NCBI RefSeq assembly: GCF_020166435.1 | Contig: NZ_JAINZP010000018.1 | Location: 22,109 to 86,108, forward strand | Length of the DNA: 64,000 bases | Direction: 5' to 3' | From: Pectobacterium versatile | Lineage (GTDB): Bacteria; Pseudomonadota; Gammaproteobacteria; Enterobacterales; Enterobacteriaceae | Part shown: in pieces, positions 10,657 through 19,784 of the stretch | How positions within the stretch are numbered: the stretch's first letter is position 1 | How the letters are laid out: each line of letters starts with the position of its first letter | Made by a program: the position numbers and the translations under genes | Notes under the pieces: model-generated | The model's database searches: none | What the model saw: the letters and a program-made list of their open reading frames with translations, nothing else | What the model was told of the DNA's origin: nothing

Positions 10657-11622
10657 ATGCTTTTTGCAACACTACTCTTGTTCATTGGTTTGCTATTACT
10701 GGTTTACGGCGCCGATCGTCTTGTCTATGGCGCCGCCGTGCTTGCGCGTTCTCTTGGCTTACCTCCTTTCGTTATCGGCATCACCATTGTCGGCTTCGGC
10801 ACCTCGCTACCGGAGTTGATTGTTTCGGTTACCGCTGCCCTAAACGATCAGAACGACATGGCCGTCGGTAATGTTCTGGGTTCCAATATCACCAATATTT
10901 TACTCATTCTCGGCAGCGCGGCACTCATTCGCCCGCTAACAGTACATTCGGCCATTCTGCGCCGGGAATTGCCGCTCATGCTGTCCGTCACTTTATTGTG
11001 TGGCGTTTTACTGCATGATAGCTACCTGAGCCGCACCGACGGCATAATGCTGCTCTCTGCCGCCATTCTGTGTCTGGTGTTGATACTTCGCATGTCACAA
11101 CAGGCGCAGCGGGAAGGCGGCGATAGCCTGACTCGCGAACAGCTAGCAGAACTCCCGCAGGATGACAGTAACCAAATGGTCGCCGTACTGTGGTTGATTC
11201 TCGGCATGATTATTTTACCCATGGCCGCCCGTATGGTGGTGGATAATGCCACTGTCATTGCACGCTACTTCGATATCAGCGAGTTGACGATCGGGCTGAC
11301 TATATTGGCGATCGGCACCAGCCTGCCTGAGCTTGCTACTGCCATCGTCGGGACGCTGAAGAAAGAAGATGATATTGCGCTGGGTAACCTGATTGGCTCG
11401 AACATTTTTAATATCGCGATTGTTCTGGGCGTACCTGCGTTGCTCTCACCGGGCGCACTGAATCCTCAGATTTTTCAGCGCGACTATTGGGTCATGCTGG
11501 CGGCAAGTGTGCTGTTAACCGCACTGTGCCTCAGCAAAAAACGCCGTATAGGACAAGGTGCAGGCGCATTATTATGCTGCGCATTCATCGCCTATCTGAC
11601 GGCCCTATTTTATTTTTCATAA
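10657..11622 (+). CDS. yrbG: Sodium/calcium exchanger family protein YrbG
   Basis: This 321-residue inner-membrane protein belongs to the CaCA (Ca2+:cation antiporter) family. It has two inverted alpha-repeats, each with a GTSLPEL motif followed by a GSNI motif (GFGTSLPELIVS...GNVLGSNI; AIGTSLPELATA...GNLIGSNI). About ten hydrophobic segments are visible. I chose the ATG at 10657, preceded by AAAGGA. An in-frame ATG at 10624 lies inside the ERIC end and would add a meaningless leader. Its substrate in vivo is uncertain. It heads the kdsD-lpt cluster as in E. coli. Confidence 0.93.
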   Translation: MLFATLLLFIGLLLLVYGADRLVYGAAVLARSLGLPPFVIGITIVGFGTSLPELIVSVTAALNDQNDMAVGNVLGSNITNILLILGSAALIRPLTVHSAILRRELPLMLSVTLLCGVLLHDSYLSRTDGIMLLSAAILCLVLILRMSQQAQREGGDSLTREQLAELPQDDSNQMVAVLWLILGMIILPMAARMVVDNATVIARYFDISELTIGLTILAIGTSLPELATAIVGTLKKEDDIALGNLIGSNIFNIAIVLGVPALLSPGALNPQIFQRDYWVMLAASVLLTALCLSKKRRIGQGAGALLCCAFIAYLTALFYFS

Positions 11623-11658
11623 GACGCTCAGTTTTTCATCATAATCAGGACTATTGGT

Positions 11659-12732
11659 ATGTCACAGTTTGAACAACATGCTCACCTAAAACAGCAGTCT
11701 GACCGTGCACTATCCGATCATGCACCACAAGCCGATCACACGCGACAAAAGGCTCATGAACTACCAGCAGATTTCGATTTCCAGCAGGCGGGCAAGCAGG
11801 TACTGAGTATCGAACGCGATGGGCTTGCGCAATTAGACCAGTACATTGATGACAATTTTACCCTCGCCTGCAAAAAGATATTTCACTGCGAGGGCAAAGT
11901 GGTGGTGATGGGGATGGGCAAATCTGGCCATATCGGCTGCAAGATTGCCGCGACCTTCGCCAGCACCGGTACGCCTGCTTTTTTTGTTCATCCCGGTGAA
12001 GCCAGCCACGGTGACCTCGGCATGGTGACGCCGCACGATATCGTGATCGCTATTTCCAACTCTGGCGAGTCCCATGAAATTCTGTCGCTAATTCCCGTTC
12101 TGAAACGCCAGAAAGTGTTCCTGATCTGCATGACCAGCGCACCGGAAAGTACGATGGGGAAAACGGCGGATATTCATCTGTGTGTTCATGTCCCACAGGA
12201 AGCCTGCCCGCTCGGCCTGGCGCCCACCTCCAGCACTACCGCGACGCTGGTCATGGGAGACGCGCTGGCCGTAGCCTTGTTACAGGCACGCGGCTTTACC
12301 GCAGAAGATTTCGCCCTTTCTCACCCCGGTGGCGCACTCGGCCGCAAACTTTTACTGCGCGTCAGCGATATCATGCATTCAGGCGATGAGATTCCCCATG
12401 TCCCACACGATGCCTCATTGCGTGATGCCTTGGTGGAAATTACGCGCAAAAATCTGGGTATGACGGTAATCTGCGAAGCGGATATGAAAATTCAGGGCAT
12501 CTTTACTGATGGTGACCTGCGCCGCATCTTCGACATGAATATTGACTTGAACAGCGCGCGCATTGCTGATGTGATGACCGCGGGCGGCATCCGGGTCGCA
12601 CCGCAAACGCTGGCGGTGGATGCACTTAACCTGATGCAGTCGCGCCATATCACCTCAGTGCTGGTGGCAGAAAACGATCGTTTGGTCGGGATCGTCCATA
12701 TGCACGATATGCTGCGGGCTGGCGTGGTTTAA
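11659..12732 (+). CDS. kdsD: D-arabinose 5-phosphate isomerase KdsD
   Basis: KdsD interconverts D-ribulose 5-phosphate and D-arabinose 5-phosphate, the first step toward Kdo for LPS inner core. A sugar isomerase (SIS) domain covers about residues 60-190 (MGMGKSGHIG, SNSGES). Two CBS domains fill about 240-357. At 357 residues it is about 29 longer than E. coli KdsD: the usual start is only about ten residues before FDFQQAGK, which begins here at residue 39. The extra N-terminus is polar and rich in Gln and His. AGGA precedes the ATG and no internal Met could replace it. Confidence 0.95.
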   Translation: MSQFEQHAHLKQQSDRALSDHAPQADHTRQKAHELPADFDFQQAGKQVLSIERDGLAQLDQYIDDNFTLACKKIFHCEGKVVVMGMGKSGHIGCKIAATFASTGTPAFFVHPGEASHGDLGMVTPHDIVIAISNSGESHEILSLIPVLKRQKVFLICMTSAPESTMGKTADIHLCVHVPQEACPLGLAPTSSTTATLVMGDALAVALLQARGFTAEDFALSHPGGALGRKLLLRVSDIMHSGDEIPHVPHDASLRDALVEITRKNLGMTVICEADMKIQGIFTDGDLRRIFDMNIDLNSARIADVMTAGGIRVAPQTLAVDALNLMQSRHITSVLVAENDRLVGIVHMHDMLRAGVV

Positions 12733-12751
12733 AAAGAAAGGATGGTAGTGA

Positions 12752-13318
12752 ATGAGTGAAGTCAGGGCGCAAACCGATACCTGCTATGGGCCTGTCGATC
12801 AACAGGTACTGGATAAAGCCCGTGAGGTTCGCCTGTTAATCTGCGACGTTGACGGCGTGATGTCCGATGGTCTGATTTACATGGGCAACCACGGCGAGGA
12901 GCTGAAAGCCTTTAACGTCCGCGACGGCTATGGTATTCGCTGCTTGCTGACGTCTGATATTGAGGTTGCCATCATTACTGGGCGTTCAGCAAAATTGCTG
13001 GAAGATCGGTGTAAAACACTGGGCATTAACCATCTTTATCAGGGGCAATCGGATAAGGTTTTGGCCTTCAACGATCTGTTGGATAAACTGTCAGTAACGG
13101 CAAATCAGGTCGCGTATATCGGCGACGATATGATCGACTGGCCAGTAATGGCACAGGTCGGGCTGAGCGTTGCCGTGGCTGATGCCCATCCGCTGTTATT
13201 GCCGCGCGCAGATTATGTCACCCGTATTGCGGGAGGCCGTGGCGCAGTACGTGAGCTGTGTGATTTGATTCTGTTCTCGCAGGACAAGCTGGAGCATGCC
13301 AAAGGGTTGTCAATATGA
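12752..13318 (+). CDS. kdsC: 3-deoxy-D-manno-octulosonate 8-phosphate phosphatase KdsC
   Basis: KdsC removes phosphate from Kdo-8-phosphate to release Kdo for LPS core synthesis. It is a HAD-superfamily phosphatase of the small, capless type that assembles as a tetramer. The nucleophile and acid/base aspartates are D32 and D34 in CDVDGVMSDG, and the later motif GDDMIDWPVM supplies metal ligands. It has 188 residues, as expected, and overlaps the lptC start by 4 bp (ATGA), which suggests translational coupling. Confidence 0.97.
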   Translation: MSEVRAQTDTCYGPVDQQVLDKAREVRLLICDVDGVMSDGLIYMGNHGEELKAFNVRDGYGIRCLLTSDIEVAIITGRSAKLLEDRCKTLGINHLYQGQSDKVLAFNDLLDKLSVTANQVAYIGDDMIDWPVMAQVGLSVAVADAHPLLLPRADYVTRIAGGRGAVRELCDLILFSQDKLEHAKGLSI

Positions 13319-13881
13319 GTAAAACCAAGCGTTGGCTCACCGCTTTTCTGACTCTGTTGGTGCTTATCCTCATCGGCTGGAATATTGCGGATGAGGACAC
13401 GGTAACAGCACCGGATGCAAACGACCCCGCCGTGCCGGTTTATACCAGCGAAAAGACCAACACGCAGGTATACAGCCCCGCCGGTAAGCTGAGCTACAGA
13501 CTGATTTCGGAAAAAGCGGAGTATTTCAACGACGAGCAGTTGAGCTGGTTTACGACTCCCGTTGCCACGCTGTTCAATGAACAGGGTACGGCAACCTGGT
13601 CAGTACGCGCCGATCGCGCCAAGCTGACAAAAGACAAGATGCTCTATCTGTACGGCAACGTCGAGGTGAATAGCCTGACGAAAGACGCACAGCTTCAGCG
13701 CATCACAACGAATAATGCCCAGGTGAATCTGGTCACACAGGACGTCTCTTCCGATGATGAAGTCACCCTGTATGGTGCCAGCTTTACCTCAAGCGGAATG
13801 AAAATGCGTGGGAATCTGCGTAACAAAACGGCCGAGTTGATCGAAAAGGTAAAAACCTCTTATGAAATCCAAAACCAATAA
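13315..13881 (+). CDS. lptC: LPS export protein LptC
   Basis: LptC is a bitopic inner-membrane protein that takes LPS from the LptB2FG transporter and passes it to LptA in the periplasm. The 188-residue protein has one N-terminal membrane helix (about 7-23). A periplasmic beta-jellyroll domain follows, with a typical YNDEQLSWFTTPVATLF-like stretch (here YFNDEQ...). It overlaps kdsC by 4 bp and lptA by 20 bp, so kdsC-lptC-lptA are probably co-translated. Confidence 0.96.
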   Translation: MSKTKRWLTAFLTLLVLILIGWNIADEDTVTAPDANDPAVPVYTSEKTNTQVYSPAGKLSYRLISEKAEYFNDEQLSWFTTPVATLFNEQGTATWSVRADRAKLTKDKMLYLYGNVEVNSLTKDAQLQRITTNNAQVNLVTQDVSSDDEVTLYGASFTSSGMKMRGNLRNKTAELIEKVKTSYEIQNQ

Positions 13882-14434
13882 TCTCATGCGTAACACCCTG
13901 ATCGCCAGCTCGCTGTTCGCCGTCAGCATTTCCGCCTTTGCCGTTACCGGCGACAGCAACCAACCTATTCACATAGATTCAGCACAGCAATCTCTGGACA
14001 TGCAGGGCAACACGGTGACGTTCACTGGTAATGTTGTCGTGAAGCAAGGGACGATTGAAGTGAAAGCCGACAAGGTCGTCGTGACGCGTCCACAGGGCAC
14101 GCAAGGCAGTGAAGTGGTGGAAGGTTACGGCAACCCCGTGACGTTCTACCAGATGCAGGACAACGGCAAGCCAGTAAAAGGTCACGCACAGAAAATCCGC
14201 TACGAGCTGGCCAAAGACTTTCTGGTGCTGACAGGCAATGCCTATCTGGAACAGCAGGACAGCAATGTAAAAGGCGATCGCATCACCTATCTGGTGAAAC
14301 AGCAGCAGATGGAAGCCACCAGCGACAAAGGAAAACGCGTGACGACGGTGTTAGTCCCCTCTCAGCTTCAGGAGAAAGAGAACAAGAATCAACCTTCTCG
14401 TTCTCAACAACCGCAACCACGGGTCACTGAATAA
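13862..14434 (+). CDS. lptA: Periplasmic LPS-binding protein LptA
   Basis: LptA forms the periplasmic bridge of the LPS transport machine. The 190-residue protein starts with a Sec signal peptide (MKSKTNN..., cleavage after AFA near residue 27). The mature part has the OstA/LptA beta-jellyroll with DSAQQSLDMQGNTVTFTGNV. The start at 13862 lies inside lptC, and the protein aligns with the E. coli LptA start as I recall it. The C-terminus is Gln/Pro-rich and probably disordered. Confidence 0.97.
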   Translation: MKSKTNNLMRNTLIASSLFAVSISAFAVTGDSNQPIHIDSAQQSLDMQGNTVTFTGNVVVKQGTIEVKADKVVVTRPQGTQGSEVVEGYGNPVTFYQMQDNGKPVKGHAQKIRYELAKDFLVLTGNAYLEQQDSNVKGDRITYLVKQQQMEATSDKGKRVTTVLVPSQLQEKENKNQPSRSQQPQPRVTE

Positions 14435-14437
14435 GTT

Positions 14438-15163
14438 ATGGCAACATTAACCGCAGAAAATCTGGCCAAGGCATACAAAGGCCGTAAAGTCGTGGAAAAC
14501 GTCAGCCTCACCGTTAATTCCGGTGAAATTGTCGGCCTGCTCGGGCCGAACGGTGCCGGCAAAACGACAACGTTCTACATGGTCGTAGGCATCGTTCCGC
14601 GTGATGAAGGACGCATCGTCATTGACGACGATGACATCAGCCTGCTTCCTTTGCACGAACGTGCGCTGCGCGGCATCGGCTATCTCCCGCAGGAAGCCTC
14701 TATATTCCGCCGCTTAAGCGTTTATGACAATCTGATGGCGGTGTTACAGATCCGTAAAGATCTGACGACCGAACAGCAGGAAGATCGTGCCAATGAGCTA
14801 ATGGAAGAATTCCATATTATTCATTTGCGCGATAGTCTGGGACAATCGCTGTCCGGTGGAGAAAGACGCCGCGTAGAGATTGCGCGTGCGCTGGCAGCGA
14901 ATCCGAAGTTCATCCTGCTGGATGAACCGTTTGCGGGCGTAGACCCGATCTCCGTACTGGATATTAAAAAAATCATTGAGCATCTGCGTGACAGCGGGCT
15001 TGGCGTGTTGATTACCGATCATAACGTCCGCGAAACGCTTGATGTCTGTGAACGAGCCTACATCGTGAGTCAGGGTAACCTGATCGCCCACGGTTCACCG
15101 ACCGATATTCTGGCCGATGAACAGGTAAAACGCGTGTATCTGGGCGAAGGCTTCCGACTCTGA
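14438..15163 (+). CDS. lptB: LPS export ABC transporter ATPase LptB
   Basis: LptB is the cytoplasmic ATPase dimer that powers LPS extraction by LptFG. Walker A is GPNGAGKTT (residues 36-44), the signature is LSGGERRR, Walker B is FILLDEP, and the switch histidine is in ITDHNVRE. It has 241 residues. It begins 3 bp after lptA. lptF and lptG are not in this window, which is normal because they are encoded elsewhere in Enterobacterales. Confidence 0.98.
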   Translation: MATLTAENLAKAYKGRKVVENVSLTVNSGEIVGLLGPNGAGKTTTFYMVVGIVPRDEGRIVIDDDDISLLPLHERALRGIGYLPQEASIFRRLSVYDNLMAVLQIRKDLTTEQQEDRANELMEEFHIIHLRDSLGQSLSGGERRRVEIARALAANPKFILLDEPFAGVDPISVLDIKKIIEHLRDSGLGVLITDHNVRETLDVCERAYIVSQGNLIAHGSPTDILADEQVKRVYLGEGFRL

Positions 15164-15212
15164 TAGGGTAATATTTTATCTTTGCAGTACTTATGGGACG
15201 TTAGCGCGATTT

Positions 15213-16646
15213 ATGAAGCAAGGTTTGCAACTCAGGCTTAGCCAGCAACTGGCCATGACTCCACAGCTCCAACAGGCGATCCGCCTGTTGCAACTGTCCA
15301 CGCTTGAATTGCAACAGGAGATTCAACTGGCGTTAGAAAGTAATCCGTTGCTCGAACAAACGGATCAGCACGACGAAATCGAGTCATTTGAAAAGGCAGA
15401 CAGCGATTCACTGGATACCGGTGAAGCCCTTGAACAAAGGGATATGCCGGAAGAATTGCCGCTTGATGCCACCTGGGATGAAATCTACTCCGCAGGCACG
15501 CCGTCGGGCACCGGCACCGACTATCGCGATGAAGAACTGCCGATTTATCAAGGCGAAACCACGCAAACGCTTCAGGATTACCTGATGTGGCAGGTTGAGC
15601 TGACGCCGTTTTCCGACACCGACGCGGCTATCGCTACCTCTATCGTCGATGCGGTGGACAACACCGGTTACCTGACCGTACCGCTACAAGACATTCTTGA
15701 GAGCATCGGTGACGACGACGTGACGCTGGAAGAAGTTGAAGCCGTACTCAAACGCGTGCAGCGCTTCGATCCCGTTGGCGTCGCCGCCCGCGACCTGCGC
15801 GATTGTCTGCTGGTGCAGCTTTCTCAGTTCGCCGACGACACGCCACGCCTGACCGAAGCTCGCCTGATCGTCAGCGATCATCTCGATCTGTTAGCCAATC
15901 ATGATTTCCGCAGCCTGATCCGCATCACGCGCCTAAAAGAAGAGGTGCTGAAAGAAGCACTGGCGCTGATCCAATCGCTCGATCCCCGTCCAGGGCAATC
16001 GATCAACACTGGTGAATCCGAATACGTCATCCCTGATGTGCTGGTACGTAAAGTTCAGGGAATTTGGTCCGTTGAACTGAACACCGACAGCGTTCCCCGC
16101 TTGCAGATTAATCAGCAATATGCGGCACTGGGTAACAGTGTACGCAATGACAGCGACGGGCAATTTATCCGTAGCAACCTGCAAGAGGCGCGCTGGCTCA
16201 TCAAAAGCCTGGAAAGTCGAAATGACACACTGCTGAAAGTGACCCGCTGCATCGTCGAACAACAGCAGGATTTCTTCGATCGGGGTGAAGAATTCATGAA
16301 GCCCATGGTACTGGCAGATATCGCGCAGGCGGTGGATATGCATGAATCCACCATTTCACGCGTGACGACACAGAAGTTCCTGCACAGTCCGCGCGGCATT
16401 TTTGAGCTAAAATATTTCTTCTCCAGCCACGTTAATACCGATAGCGGTGGAGAAGCCTCGTCAACGGCAATCCGCGCGCTGGTGAAGAAGCTTATTGCCG
16501 CGGAAAACCCCGTGAAGCCATTAAGCGATAGCAAGCTGACGGCACTGCTCTCCGATCAGGGCATCATCGTGGCGCGCCGTACCGTCGCAAAATACCGAGA
16601 GTCTTTATCTATCCCACCATCAAATCAGCGTAAACAACTGATTTGA
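15213..16646 (+). CDS. rpoN: RNA polymerase sigma-54 factor RpoN
   Basis: This is the sigma factor for -24/-12 promoters, which need AAA+ activators such as NtrC. The 477-residue protein has the Gln- and Leu-rich region I ([20 protein letters not shown]) that contacts activators. An acidic region II follows, then the core-binding domain. The RpoN box [10 protein letters not shown] is at about 454-463 and recognises the -24 element. It is followed by hpf, ptsN, rapZ and npr, the conserved order. A sigma-54-type promoter is visible upstream of aapJ in this same window. Confidence 0.98.
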   Translation: MKQGLQLRLSQQLAMTPQLQQAIRLLQLSTLELQQEIQLALESNPLLEQTDQHDEIESFEKADSDSLDTGEALEQRDMPEELPLDATWDEIYSAGTPSGTGTDYRDEELPIYQGETTQTLQDYLMWQVELTPFSDTDAAIATSIVDAVDNTGYLTVPLQDILESIGDDDVTLEEVEAVLKRVQRFDPVGVAARDLRDCLLVQLSQFADDTPRLTEARLIVSDHLDLLANHDFRSLIRITRLKEEVLKEALALIQSLDPRPGQSINTGESEYVIPDVLVRKVQGIWSVELNTDSVPRLQINQQYAALGNSVRNDSDGQFIRSNLQEARWLIKSLESRNDTLLKVTRCIVEQQQDFFDRGEEFMKPMVLADIAQAVDMHESTISRVTTQKFLHSPRGIFELKYFFSSHVNTDSGGEASSTAIRALVKKLIAAENPVKPLSDSKLTALLSDQGIIVARRTVAKYRESLSIPPSNQRKQLI

Positions 16647-16669
16647 TCTCAACAGAGAAGGAAGACGCT

Positions 16670-16957
16670 ATGCAGCTCAATATTACCGGACACCACATTG
16701 AGATCACTGAACCACTGCGTGATTTTGTTAATGGAAAATTTGCCAAATTAGAGCAGTATTTTGACCGGATTAATCAGGTCAATGTGGTATTAAGAGTGGA
16801 AAAAGTTCAGCAAATTGCCGAGGCCACACTCCATGTTAATGGTGGGGAGCTGCATGCAACTTCAGAAGCGGCAGATATGTACGCCGCGATAGATTTATTG
16901 ATTGATAAGCTGGCGAGACAGCTCAATAAGCATAAGGATAAACTCAAGCAGCACTAA
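16670..16957 (+). CDS. hpf: Ribosome hibernation promoting factor HPF
   Basis: This 95-residue short-form HPF binds the 30S decoding region and promotes 100S ribosome dimers in stationary phase. The start at 16670 (MQLNITG) has GAAGGAAGA upstream and gives the usual length. An upstream in-frame codon at 16643 overlaps the rpoN stop and was not chosen. The fold residues HHIEITEPLRDFVNGKF and the basic C-terminus are typical. It lies between rpoN and ptsN. Confidence 0.97.
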   Translation: MQLNITGHHIEITEPLRDFVNGKFAKLEQYFDRINQVNVVLRVEKVQQIAEATLHVNGGELHATSEAADMYAAIDLLIDKLARQLNKHKDKLKQH

Positions 16958-17053
16958 TTTTCTCCTTTGCTGTTTGGCAAAGGAACAAACCTGCCCCATC
17001 CAACAGATGGGGCAGGATCACCAGAAGTGAAAGCGTCGTTAAGTGAAAATAAA

Positions 17054-17527
17054 ATGAGCCACGATCCCGTATTGCAACTCAGCACCGTATTACGCCCTGA
17101 GTGCACCCGAAGTACCGTCCACTGCCAGAGTAAGAAACGGGCATTGGAAATTATCAGTGAGCTGGCCGCCAGACAGCTTAACATTCCTTCACAGATTATT
17201 TTTGATGCCATCCTCACCCGGGAACGCATGGGCAGTACGGGAATCGGCGGCGGCATTGCCATTCCTCACGGTAAGCTGGAAGGCGATAATGCGCTGGGCG
17301 CCATCGGTGTTTTCATCCAGTTAGAGCAACCGATCGCTTTTGATGCCATTGATAATCAGGCCGTTGATCTGCTTTTTGCCTTGCTGGTTCCGGCGGAACA
17401 ATGTAAAACCCATTTGCACACCCTGTCGCTTGTTGCTAAGCAGCTGGCGGATAAAACAGTTTGCCGACGCCTGCGAGCGGCGCAAAGCGATGAAGAGCTG
17501 TACCAGATTATGACGGAAGCCGGTTAA
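17054..17527 (+). CDS. ptsN: Nitrogen-PTS EIIA-like regulator PtsN (EIIA-Ntr)
   Basis: EIIA-Ntr accepts phosphate from NPr (encoded downstream as npr) and, depending on phosphorylation, regulates potassium uptake, phosphate sensing and other processes. The phosphorylated histidine is H72 in AIPHGKLEG. I chose the ATG at 17054, giving 157 residues. The longer frame from 16967 translates intergenic sequence and would make an atypical N-terminus. The next gene, rapZ, begins about 150 bp downstream. Confidence 0.96.
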   Translation: MSHDPVLQLSTVLRPECTRSTVHCQSKKRALEIISELAARQLNIPSQIIFDAILTRERMGSTGIGGGIAIPHGKLEGDNALGAIGVFIQLEQPIAFDAIDNQAVDLLFALLVPAEQCKTHLHTLSLVAKQLADKTVCRRLRAAQSDEELYQIMTEAG

Positions 17528-17678
17528 TCGTCATATTCACGATGACGGGCAATTCGCGGTAGAGTCAGAGAATGCTTGCAATCCGTGCGCTAAGCCGTCA
17601 TTTTTTTAGCTATAGATTACTTTATAAAAACAGTGGCAATGAGAATTCGCCATCACGTTGCCAGAGGGGAGTCGTCAG

Positions 17679-18536
17679 ATGGTGCTGATGATTGTCAGCG
17701 GTCGCTCAGGTTCAGGGAAATCTGTCGCCCTGCGCGCATTGGAAGATATGGGGTTCTACTGCGTAGATAATCTACCAGTGGTTCTACTGCCAGAACTGGC
17801 TAATACGCTTGCGGCACGTAATATTTCCGCAGCGGTCAGCATTGATGTGCGCAATATGCCAGAATCGCCGGAGATATTTGAACATGCCATGGAGCAACTG
17901 CCACCCAGCTTCTCGCCTCAACTGCTGTTTCTGGATGCCGATCGCAATACACTGATCCGTCGCTACAGCGATACCCGTCGTCTGCACCCACTGTCCAGCA
18001 AAAATCTGTCGCTGGAAAGCGCGATTGATGAAGAAAGTGACCTGCTGGAACCACTGCGTTCACGTGCTGACCTGATTATTGATACCTCAGAGATGTCAGT
18101 GCACGAACTGGCCGAAATGCTGCGTACGCGGCTGCTCGGCAAGCGAGAACGCGAACTCACGATGGTGTTCGAATCATTCGGCTTTAAGCATGGTATTCCC
18201 ATTGATGCAGATTACGTCTTTGACGTGCGCTTTCTGCCGAACCCGCACTGGGATCCGAAGCTGCGCCCGATGACCGGTCTGGATAAGCCCGTTGCGTCTT
18301 TCCTTGACAGGCACACCGAAGTTCACAATTTCATTTATCAGACTCGCAGCTATCTGGAACTGTGGCTACCGATGCTGGAAACCAATAACCGTAGCTATCT
18401 GACTGTCGCGATTGGCTGTACTGGCGGTAAACACCGTTCGGTGTACGTCGCCGAGCAACTGGCAGACTACTTCCGCTCACGCGGTAAGAATGTGCAGTCA
18501 CGCCACCGTACGCTGGAAAAACGTAAACCCGCGTAA
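17679..18536 (+). CDS. rapZ: RNase adapter protein RapZ
   Basis: RapZ binds glucosamine-6-phosphate and the small RNA GlmZ and hands GlmZ to RNase E, controlling glmS. It has 285 residues with an N-terminal kinase-like P-loop GRSGSGKS (8-15). The C-terminal RNA-binding domain contains the [14 protein letters not shown] motif and a basic tail ([11 protein letters not shown]). I chose the ATG at 17679, preceded by GAGGGGA, rather than an in-frame codon 7 positions upstream. It lies between ptsN and npr as in E. coli. Confidence 0.97.
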   Translation: MVLMIVSGRSGSGKSVALRALEDMGFYCVDNLPVVLLPELANTLAARNISAAVSIDVRNMPESPEIFEHAMEQLPPSFSPQLLFLDADRNTLIRRYSDTRRLHPLSSKNLSLESAIDEESDLLEPLRSRADLIIDTSEMSVHELAEMLRTRLLGKRERELTMVFESFGFKHGIPIDADYVFDVRFLPNPHWDPKLRPMTGLDKPVASFLDRHTEVHNFIYQTRSYLELWLPMLETNNRSYLTVAIGCTGGKHRSVYVAEQLADYFRSRGKNVQSRHRTLEKRKPA

Positions 18537-18563
18537 TAGCAAACCAGTATAGTCAGGTAAACC

Positions 18564-18836
18564 ATGGCAGTCCGGCAAACGGTTGAAATCAAAAATGAGC
18601 TGGGTATGCATGCTCGCCCAGCGATGAAGCTGTTCGAGCTAGTGCAGAGCTTTGATGCAGAAGTGATACTGCGTAACGACAGCGGCACCGAAGCCGAAGC
18701 CAGCAGCGTGATTGCCATGCTGATGCTAGACTCGGCCAAAGGGCGTGTCATCGAGGTAGAAGCGACTGGCCCAGATGAAGCGCAGGCGCTTGCCGCCGTC
18801 ATCGAGCTGTTTGAAGCTGGGTTCGACGAATACTAG
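18564..18836 (+). CDS. npr: Phosphocarrier protein NPr
   Basis: NPr is the HPr-like carrier of the nitrogen PTS, passing phosphate from EI-Ntr (PtsP) to PtsN. It has 90 residues. The phosphorylated histidine is H16 in GMHARPA, the standard HPr active-site loop. It is the last gene of the rpoN-hpf-ptsN-rapZ-npr set. An ERIC element and then a strong terminator-like hairpin at 19206 follow. Confidence 0.97.
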   Translation: MAVRQTVEIKNELGMHARPAMKLFELVQSFDAEVILRNDSGTEAEASSVIAMLMLDSAKGRVIEVEATGPDEAQALAAVIELFEAGFDEY

Positions 18837-18853
18837 CGATTTCCTTAGCAGGC

Positions 18854-19120
18854 TATACCCTAAATAATTCGAGTTGCGTGACAAAACGTTAGCGTTTTGA
18901 ACAACGCTCTGCGTTGACCCTTTGGGGCAAGGCCCATTTATGGCCTTGTAACGCGGCAATCGCGCGAATCCCTAGGAGCTTACACAAGTAAGTGACTGGG
19001 GTGAGTAAGGACAAATTGGTTTAGCCAATTTGAACGCCGCTTGCGGCGGCCCCTCAGGGTGAGGCTCAGAGATGAGCCGAGTATTACCAACGCACAAGCA
19101 GCTTGAAGTATGACGGGTAT
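18854..19120 (+). repeat. 267-bp ERIC element with two inserted four-hairpin modules
   Basis: The ends are TATACCCTAAATAATTCGAG and CTTGAAGTATGACGGGTAT, with an ERIC core CCTAGGAGCTTACACAAGTA. Module one (about 18881-18952) has stems AAAACG/CGTTTT, CAACGC/GCGTTG, CCC/GGG and CAAGGCC/GGCCTTG. Module two (about 19010-19080) has AAATTGG/CCAATTT, CGCCGC/GCGGCG, CCC/GGG and GGCTCA/TGAGCC. It is the same length and almost the same sequence as the copy at 58170-58436. It lies between npr and the hairpin at 19206, so it may be in the operon's 3' untranslated region. Confidence 0.92.
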
Positions 19121-19205
19121 CTGCCAGCCTTCGTGACAAGGATCGCTTCACTTTCCTCCCCGAACCTCCTACTATCTACCTATATAAATCATAATATTTT
19201 CTTAT

Positions 19206-19240
19206 ACCCCCTGCTCCTTTGGGCGCGGGGGGTTATTTTT
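19206..19240 (+). terminator. Strong rho-independent terminator or leader hairpin upstream of rnk
   Basis: This is a long GC stem (ACCCCC through GGGGGT, about 12 pairs with one mismatch) followed by TTATTTTT. It fits the end of the rpoN-npr transcript beyond the ERIC. It also sits only about 33 nt before the rnk start, so if the rnk promoter lies upstream of it, it would be in the rnk leader and could act as an attenuator. Confidence 0.7.
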
Positions 19241-19272
19241 ATATCATCTGAAAATACCAACTGGAGAGGAGT

Positions 19273-19683
19273 ATGACGAAACCTAACCTGACAATCAGTG
19301 AATTGGATGCAGAACGTCTGGATATGTTATTGGAGCAGCCCGCCTTTGCGGACAGCGATATCGCACAGGCGTTGAATGAGGAGCTGGATCGGGCGGAAAT
19401 TTTGCCTTCGGCATCGGTTCCCTCACATGTCGTCACCATGAATAGTCGGGTGCGTTTCCGCGATCTGAATACCAACGAAGAGCACATCCGCACGCTGGTT
19501 TATCCAGCCGCAGTGAAGGACAGCAAAGAACCGCTGTCGGTGATGGCTCCGCTGGGTGCGGCACTATTGGGAATGCATGTGGGAAATTCTATCGCTTGGC
19601 AGTTGCCAAACGGTGAAGAAACGCGAATTGAAGTACTAGAACTACTCTATCAGCCAGAAGCCGCAGGCGAGTACCACCGCTAA
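19273..19683 (+). CDS. rnk: Regulator of nucleoside diphosphate kinase Rnk
   Basis: This 136-residue protein is related to the GreA/GreB C-terminal domain. It binds RNA polymerase and competes with other secondary-channel factors, and was named for effects on nucleoside diphosphate kinase levels. An N-terminal short coiled coil (about 1-45) precedes the FKBP-like domain, with [19 protein letters not shown] and [22 protein letters not shown] precedes the ATG. It is convergent with pmbA. In E. coli rnk is not next to npr, so this neighbourhood differs. Confidence 0.93.
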   Translation: MTKPNLTISELDAERLDMLLEQPAFADSDIAQALNEELDRAEILPSASVPSHVVTMNSRVRFRDLNTNEEHIRTLVYPAAVKDSKEPLSVMAPLGAALLGMHVGNSIAWQLPNGEETRIEVLELLYQPEAAGEYHR

Positions 19684-19738
19684 ACCAGCAAGGTACAATT
19701 CTGATACAAGATACGTGCTAACAAGGCATAGAGTAACA

Positions 19739-19760
19739 GCCGTCGGACACTGCCGACGGC
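19739..19760. terminator. Hairpin between convergent rnk and pmbA
   Basis: A perfect 8-bp GC-rich stem GCCGTCGG/CCGACGGC has a 6-nt loop and lies between the two converging stop codons. There is no strong T run on either side, so it is a likely but weak bidirectional terminator. Confidence 0.5.
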
Positions 19761-19784
19761 GACGGTTACTCACACAGAGCAGGT

